DNA of 30,863 nt from a virus, in IMG/VR virus record IMGVR_UViG_3300048067_000077, positions 1-30,863 of that record. One strand, given 5' to 3'. The stretch's first letter is position 1; each line of letters starts with the position of its first letter. A program made the position numbers and the translations under genes. The notes under the pieces are model-generated. The model had not been told where the DNA came from and did no database searches. It saw only the letters and a program-made list of their open reading frames with translations. Below are positions 28,001-30,863 of the stretch, one piece after another.

Positions 28001-29058
28001 TAAATCAATCCGTTATATTGCAATTTAAGTGAAGTAAATTTACCAAGTCTACCAAGTTTTGCTAATTTCTTACCAGCTCTTACACCAGAATCACTTCTAA
28101 TATTCATTTTAATTGTTTTCTTTTCCTCTGGTGTTTCAATATCAATTAACCACTCTTGAACTGAACTTTTATTTAAATATGCTTTAAAATTATTAATAAG
28201 TGGTAATAAAGATGCAAGGTCATCATTCTTTTGTTCTGCTGTTTTACCTACAGCTTTAACTAAAATTAATGGAATTTTTTCTTTTGCATCTTGTAAATTA
28301 AAATTATTTTTAACCCAATCTTTAAATTCATCTAAACTTAATGAATTTACTATATCGCAAAAATGTTCTCTACATACTTTTAACATTATAGTGTACAATT
28401 CATTTGCTCCTTTTTCATTTTCAACAAAAAAATCTAAGTATAATTGTCTAACACCATTCTTATTTGACATATAGTTATTTTTATTAGCAATACTATCTAT
28501 GCCAGGTATTTTTGAATAAACACTATCCCACAAATCATCCTCTAGTTTTTTAATCTCACTTTCTTTATTTAATTTTTTATATTGTGTACTTACATAACTA
28601 TTAAGTAATGGTTCTTTAGATTTCTTTTCACCAGCTTTTAAACTAACTCCTAGTGTATCTCCATTAGAAAAAAATATAAAAATATCACCAGCGTGATTTT
28701 TTGGAATACCAGATGGTTTTTGTCTATATCCCCAAACTACTTTTTTTATCTTTTTAGTTCTATTAATATCATACAAGTAATTTGTAATACCTATTGCATT
28801 TTCTATTTTTGTTTTTACTAGTTTTTCTGGTAATGAAGTCAATGAATCAATGACTGCAACACCAGCACTCTTATTTGCATCTACTACAAAAGAATTTTTA
28901 TCTTTTTTTAAATCTAATTTATATAAAAACTTTTTAAAATCTTCAACTGATGATGGTTTAAATTTTAAATTAAATGCAAGTGTTGGAAAAAGTTCTGTTA
29001 TTGATGCAGTTGCAGTAGTATCAACTCTTTCACTTATGAACTGTCTAAATCTTAACAT
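28000..29058 (-). CDS. Internal protein with leader and a possible PD-(D/E)XK-like nuclease domain
   Basis: I start it at the ATG at 29058 (352 residues: MLRFRQFISE|RVDTTATA, I-S-E at 8-10); a GTG three bases earlier would add one residue. The leader fits the gp21 rule. The central part VVWGYRQKPSGIPKNHAGDI then FIFFSNGDTLGVSLKAGEKK resembles the D...(E/S)xK strands of restriction-type nucleases, with Asp125 and Lys141 (ATG numbering). The C-terminus, IRSDSGVRAGKKLAKLGRLG, is basic. If active it could degrade host DNA when injected. The nuclease call is a hypothesis; the fold is not certain. Confidence 0.66.
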   Translation of the reverse strand: MLRFRQFISERVDTTATASITELFPTLAFNLKFKPSSVEDFKKFLYKLDLKKDKNSFVVDANKSAGVAVIDSLTSLPEKLVKTKIENAIGITNYLYDINRTKKIKKVVWGYRQKPSGIPKNHAGDIFIFFSNGDTLGVSLKAGEKKSKEPLLNSYVSTQYKKLNKESEIKKLEDDLWDSVYSKIPGIDSIANKNNYMSNKNGVRQLYLDFFVENEKGANELYTIMLKVCREHFCDIVNSLSLDEFKDWVKNNFNLQDAKEKIPLILVKAVGKTAEQKNDDLASLLPLINNFKAYLNKSSVQEWLIDIETPEEKKTIKMNIRSDSGVRAGKKLAKLGRLGKFTSLKLQYNGLI

Positions 29059-30296
29059 CACTTATCCCAATTCTTTATTGCAGTAAAGTTATTAAAACTA
29101 AACTCCATTCTATCAACAAGTTTTACGGCCTTACCATCATTATTAATTGCGACATAACCTTCTGGATTTGTAACCTTAAATCCATTTTTCGTTTTTATAA
29201 AGGTGTCCGTCAGTTGTTTAACTGAATTCAACTTTTTAACAATTAACATCTTTGCGGCCACAAGGGCTTGTTGAAAAGAAATGACACTTTCTATATTTCT
29301 GATATGTTTCTTAAACTCTCTCAGATACTCGTTCTTATTTCTTTCAATCTTTTCTTTTGCTCCGAGTGTCTTTACTTTGTCCTTATTCTTATCAAAATGG
29401 TTTGCAATATGGTCAAGATATCCTTGAGCGTGTTGCCTTACATTTTTGATAGTTTGTCCTTGTCTTACTTTTAAATTATTATATGTTTTCAGACTAGCAC
29501 CAGACAAATTCCCTACCATTGAATTTTGAAGTCTAATAAACTTCTCTAACAATGATGAATTTATTCGTCTAAAAATCTTACCAACTGTTGATAAGTATAA
29601 TGTTACTTCTTCTGTTTCTGATTGAGTAAAAGTTGCTTTACCAGAAACATCTTTAAATGAAGCATTATCCATCCATACACTATCTATATTTTTTAATCCT
29701 TTTATATCCACACCGAATTTTGCTGACATTGATGGCAAATTATCGCCTTCATAGGTGGTGTGCCATACAACTCCAATTTGTGATTTAGAGATTTGTCCAG
29801 CAAGTTCAGAACCCATAGGTGCAGCATAAACGATAGTGTTAGGCTGAAAAGAAATAAAGGTTTGTTCATCAATTTTCTCCTTTTTTAAATCTTTCTTGGT
29901 GAACATTAAATCACCTTGAATAACATTTTTAATTCCTAATTTTTTAAATTCTTTTAATGCGATTGCAAACTTGTCTTTTAAATCACCAGAAACATCTATT
30001 TCTGATTCTTCTTTATACAACTTTGGATTTACATTAAATACTGATTTCTTTGCGACAAAGAACTTGCCATCTGATGGGTCAATGCCTGCAAATATAGCAG
30101 GGGCCCCGTCCCACTTAACAGTCATATTAACTGAACCTTTAGATGACCCAGATAACATATCTCTTAATGATTGTAGAAAATTAATTGCACCTCTACCCCC
30201 ACCGACACCAAAGTTGAGTATCTCATCTTCCAAGTGTTCAAGGTGTAGATTTTTGCCTTGTTTATCTTCTAATAAAAATTCTTTAAATGTTAACAT
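29058..30296 (-). CDS. Internal protein with leader and ligase-like nucleotidyltransferase motifs
   Basis: The 412-residue protein begins MLTFKEFLLE|DKQGKNLH, with an L-L-E site at 8-10. Inside is a possible covalent-nucleotidyltransferase core: motif I TVKWDGAPAIFAG with Lys61 (KxDG), a motif III candidate VIQGDLMF (125-132), motif IV candidate NPEGYVAI (377-384) and motif V candidate KAVKLV (389-394). A long helical insert (about 235-355) separates III and IV, unusual for the superfamily. The gene may be the phage family known as DUF6267, by memory. It could be a packaged RNA or DNA ligase. Overlapping early and late promoters lie upstream. Confidence 0.68.
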   Translation of the reverse strand: MLTFKEFLLEDKQGKNLHLEHLEDEILNFGVGGGRGAINFLQSLRDMLSGSSKGSVNMTVKWDGAPAIFAGIDPSDGKFFVAKKSVFNVNPKLYKEESEIDVSGDLKDKFAIALKEFKKLGIKNVIQGDLMFTKKDLKKEKIDEQTFISFQPNTIVYAAPMGSELAGQISKSQIGVVWHTTYEGDNLPSMSAKFGVDIKGLKNIDSVWMDNASFKDVSGKATFTQSETEEVTLYLSTVGKIFRRINSSLLEKFIRLQNSMVGNLSGASLKTYNNLKVRQGQTIKNVRQHAQGYLDHIANHFDKNKDKVKTLGAKEKIERNKNEYLREFKKHIRNIESVISFQQALVAAKMLIVKKLNSVKQLTDTFIKTKNGFKVTNPEGYVAINNDGKAVKLVDRMEFSFNNFTAIKNWDK

Positions 30297-30324
30297 TTTT
30301 CAATTTTTCCATAGTTCTATTACT

Positions 30325-30352
30325 ACTATATTTATAAATTGAAATTTGTCAA
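30325..30352 (-). promoter_or_regulatory. Sigma-70-type promoter upstream of the ligase-like gene
   Basis: Minus strand: TTGACA (30352-30347), 16-base spacer, TATAGT (30330-30325). It overlaps a late promoter core, giving the operon possible early and late expression. Confidence 0.6.
30329..30336 (-). promoter_or_regulatory. T4-type late promoter (TATAAATA)
   Basis: Minus strand TATAAATA, 32 bases upstream of the ATG at 30296, between the -35 and -10 of a sigma-70-like promoter. It could drive the whole leader-bearing internal-protein operon (30296 down to 24159) late in infection. Confidence 0.7.
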
Positions 30353-30356
30353 GTCT

Positions 30357-30863
30357 TTAAAACATTCCAGTTCTTGCATTTAAATTACCAGCAACCATAA
30401 CTCTTTCAAAGTCAATTTCTTGTGGTGGTACTTTATGTTTTACCCAGCCTGGAAACATCACCAGTAATCCGTTTGACGGTTGTACTTTATAATCTGTGTT
30501 TGTGAATACTAATGGTGAACATTGACTAGTTACATTAACATAGTATGTCCAAGACCATATCGCAGGCCAATGGTCGTGGGATACAGTATATTCTCCCTTT
30601 TTATATACTGCACCCCAACAATCGTAACAATCTGGAATGAATTGTACTGGTGATACTTCTATTGAAATTTCTCTTACCCAGTTTACTAGTTCTTGAAAAT
30701 GTTCACCACCAGCTTCTAATTGCATATTCCATTCAGTCATTTGTGCTTTTACATTTGACTTGTAATTTATTCTATCACCTTGTTGTCTGATAAACTTTTC
30801 TAATATAGGGTTAAGAGTTTTCCATTTGTCATATGTTTTGAGAACAACTGGATATCTCTCTTT
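30357..30863 (-). CDS. 2OG-Fe(II) oxygenase-like protein, partial (N-terminus cut)
   Basis: The frame is open to the right edge; visible upstream residues (RYPVVLKTYDKW, then RINYKSNVKAQ) show that the Met at 30740 is not the true start. The C-terminal part has the 2OG-FeII_Oxy_5-type layout: WGAVYKKGEYTVSHDHWPAI with a His-x-His metal site, WSWTYYVNVTSQ, SNGLLVMFPGWVKHKVPPQE with the distal His, and FERVMVAGNLNART with the 2OG-binding Arg. Such genes are common in T4-like cyanophages and may hydroxylate proteins, nucleotides or structural parts. It ends just upstream of the promoter pair of the internal-protein operon. Confidence 0.82.
   Translation of the reverse strand, partial: KERYPVVLKTYDKWKTLNPILEKFIRQQGDRINYKSNVKAQMTEWNMQLEAGGEHFQELVNWVREISIEVSPVQFIPDCYDCWGAVYKKGEYTVSHDHWPAIWSWTYYVNVTSQCSPLVFTNTDYKVQPSNGLLVMFPGWVKHKVPPQEIDFERVMVAGNLNARTGMF

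Noticed and set aside
30830-30850. tgttttgagaacaa resembling the spacer of the duplicated early promoters
   Set aside because: It is in coding sequence of the oxygenase (Val-Val-Leu-Lys-Thr) and has no TTGACA at the right place.
1-30863. tRNA genes, CRISPR arrays, insertion sequences, integrase or attachment sites
   Set aside because: I saw no cloverleaf-type sequence, no regularly spaced repeats, no transposase or integrase gene and no terminal repeats; this is not a substitute for a dedicated scan.

Overview
The window is a piece of a lytic, AT-rich, T4-like marine myovirus genome. The evidence is a T4-type replication set (RNase H/FEN-like exonuclease, gp61-type primase, PhoH), T4-type late promoters (TATAAATA), and a long block of virion proteins of the kind found in T4-like cyanophages and pelagiphages. 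Every convincing gene is on the minus strand. Genes are packed with 1-30 bp overlaps, often TAATG or ATGA, and no gap exceeds about 110 bases. The host is probably a Gram-negative marine bacterium with a small, AT-rich genome. SAR11 (HTVC008M-like phages) or the methylotroph OM43 (Melnitz-like phages) are the obvious candidates, but the sequence does not settle which.

Layout, left to right (transcription runs right to left). 1-5300: a partial PD-(D/E)XK exonuclease, an M15 peptidase endolysin, an exported outer-membrane beta-barrel protein, PhoH, an exported SoxYZ-like carrier protein (auxiliary metabolism), small unknown proteins, and a membrane-anchored SleB-type cell-wall hydrolase. 5360-9090: a DUF6433-like protein, T4-type RNase H, a phage-encoded ribosomal protein bS21, and a run of small early-type genes behind near-consensus sigma-70 promoters. 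9190-13120: a methyltransferase, a PD-(D/E)XK nuclease, a zinc ribbon, a monomeric B12-dependent (class II) ribonucleotide reductase and a primase. 13150-15230: small membrane proteins, a DUF1353 protein and a candidate i-spanin/o-spanin pair. 15229-30296: structural and internal-protein genes, including a three-repeat beta-rich structural protein and a 958-residue modular nucleotidyltransferase fusion. 30357-30863: a 2OG-Fe(II) oxygenase, cut by the window end.

The most interesting system is in the right half. At least five proteins there begin with a roughly 10-residue leader that looks like the capsid-targeting sequence of T4 internal proteins (M-x-x-F-K-x-F-(I/L)-x-E, matching the T4 gp21 protease cleavage rule). 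Several are fused to predicted enzymes: a ligase-like nucleotidyltransferase with KxDG, a nuclease-like protein, a cytidylyltransferase-like mega-protein and a HAD phosphatase. This suggests a set of enzymes packaged in the capsid and delivered with the DNA. The second highlight is the SoxYZ-like carrier, whose bacterial relatives accompany PQQ alcohol dehydrogenases (XoxF/MxaF type); it hints at viral manipulation of host methylotrophy or periplasmic redox metabolism. The promoters also separate cleanly into sigma-70-like (early) and TATAAATA (late) classes, and some lie so close to the start codon that leaderless mRNAs are predicted.
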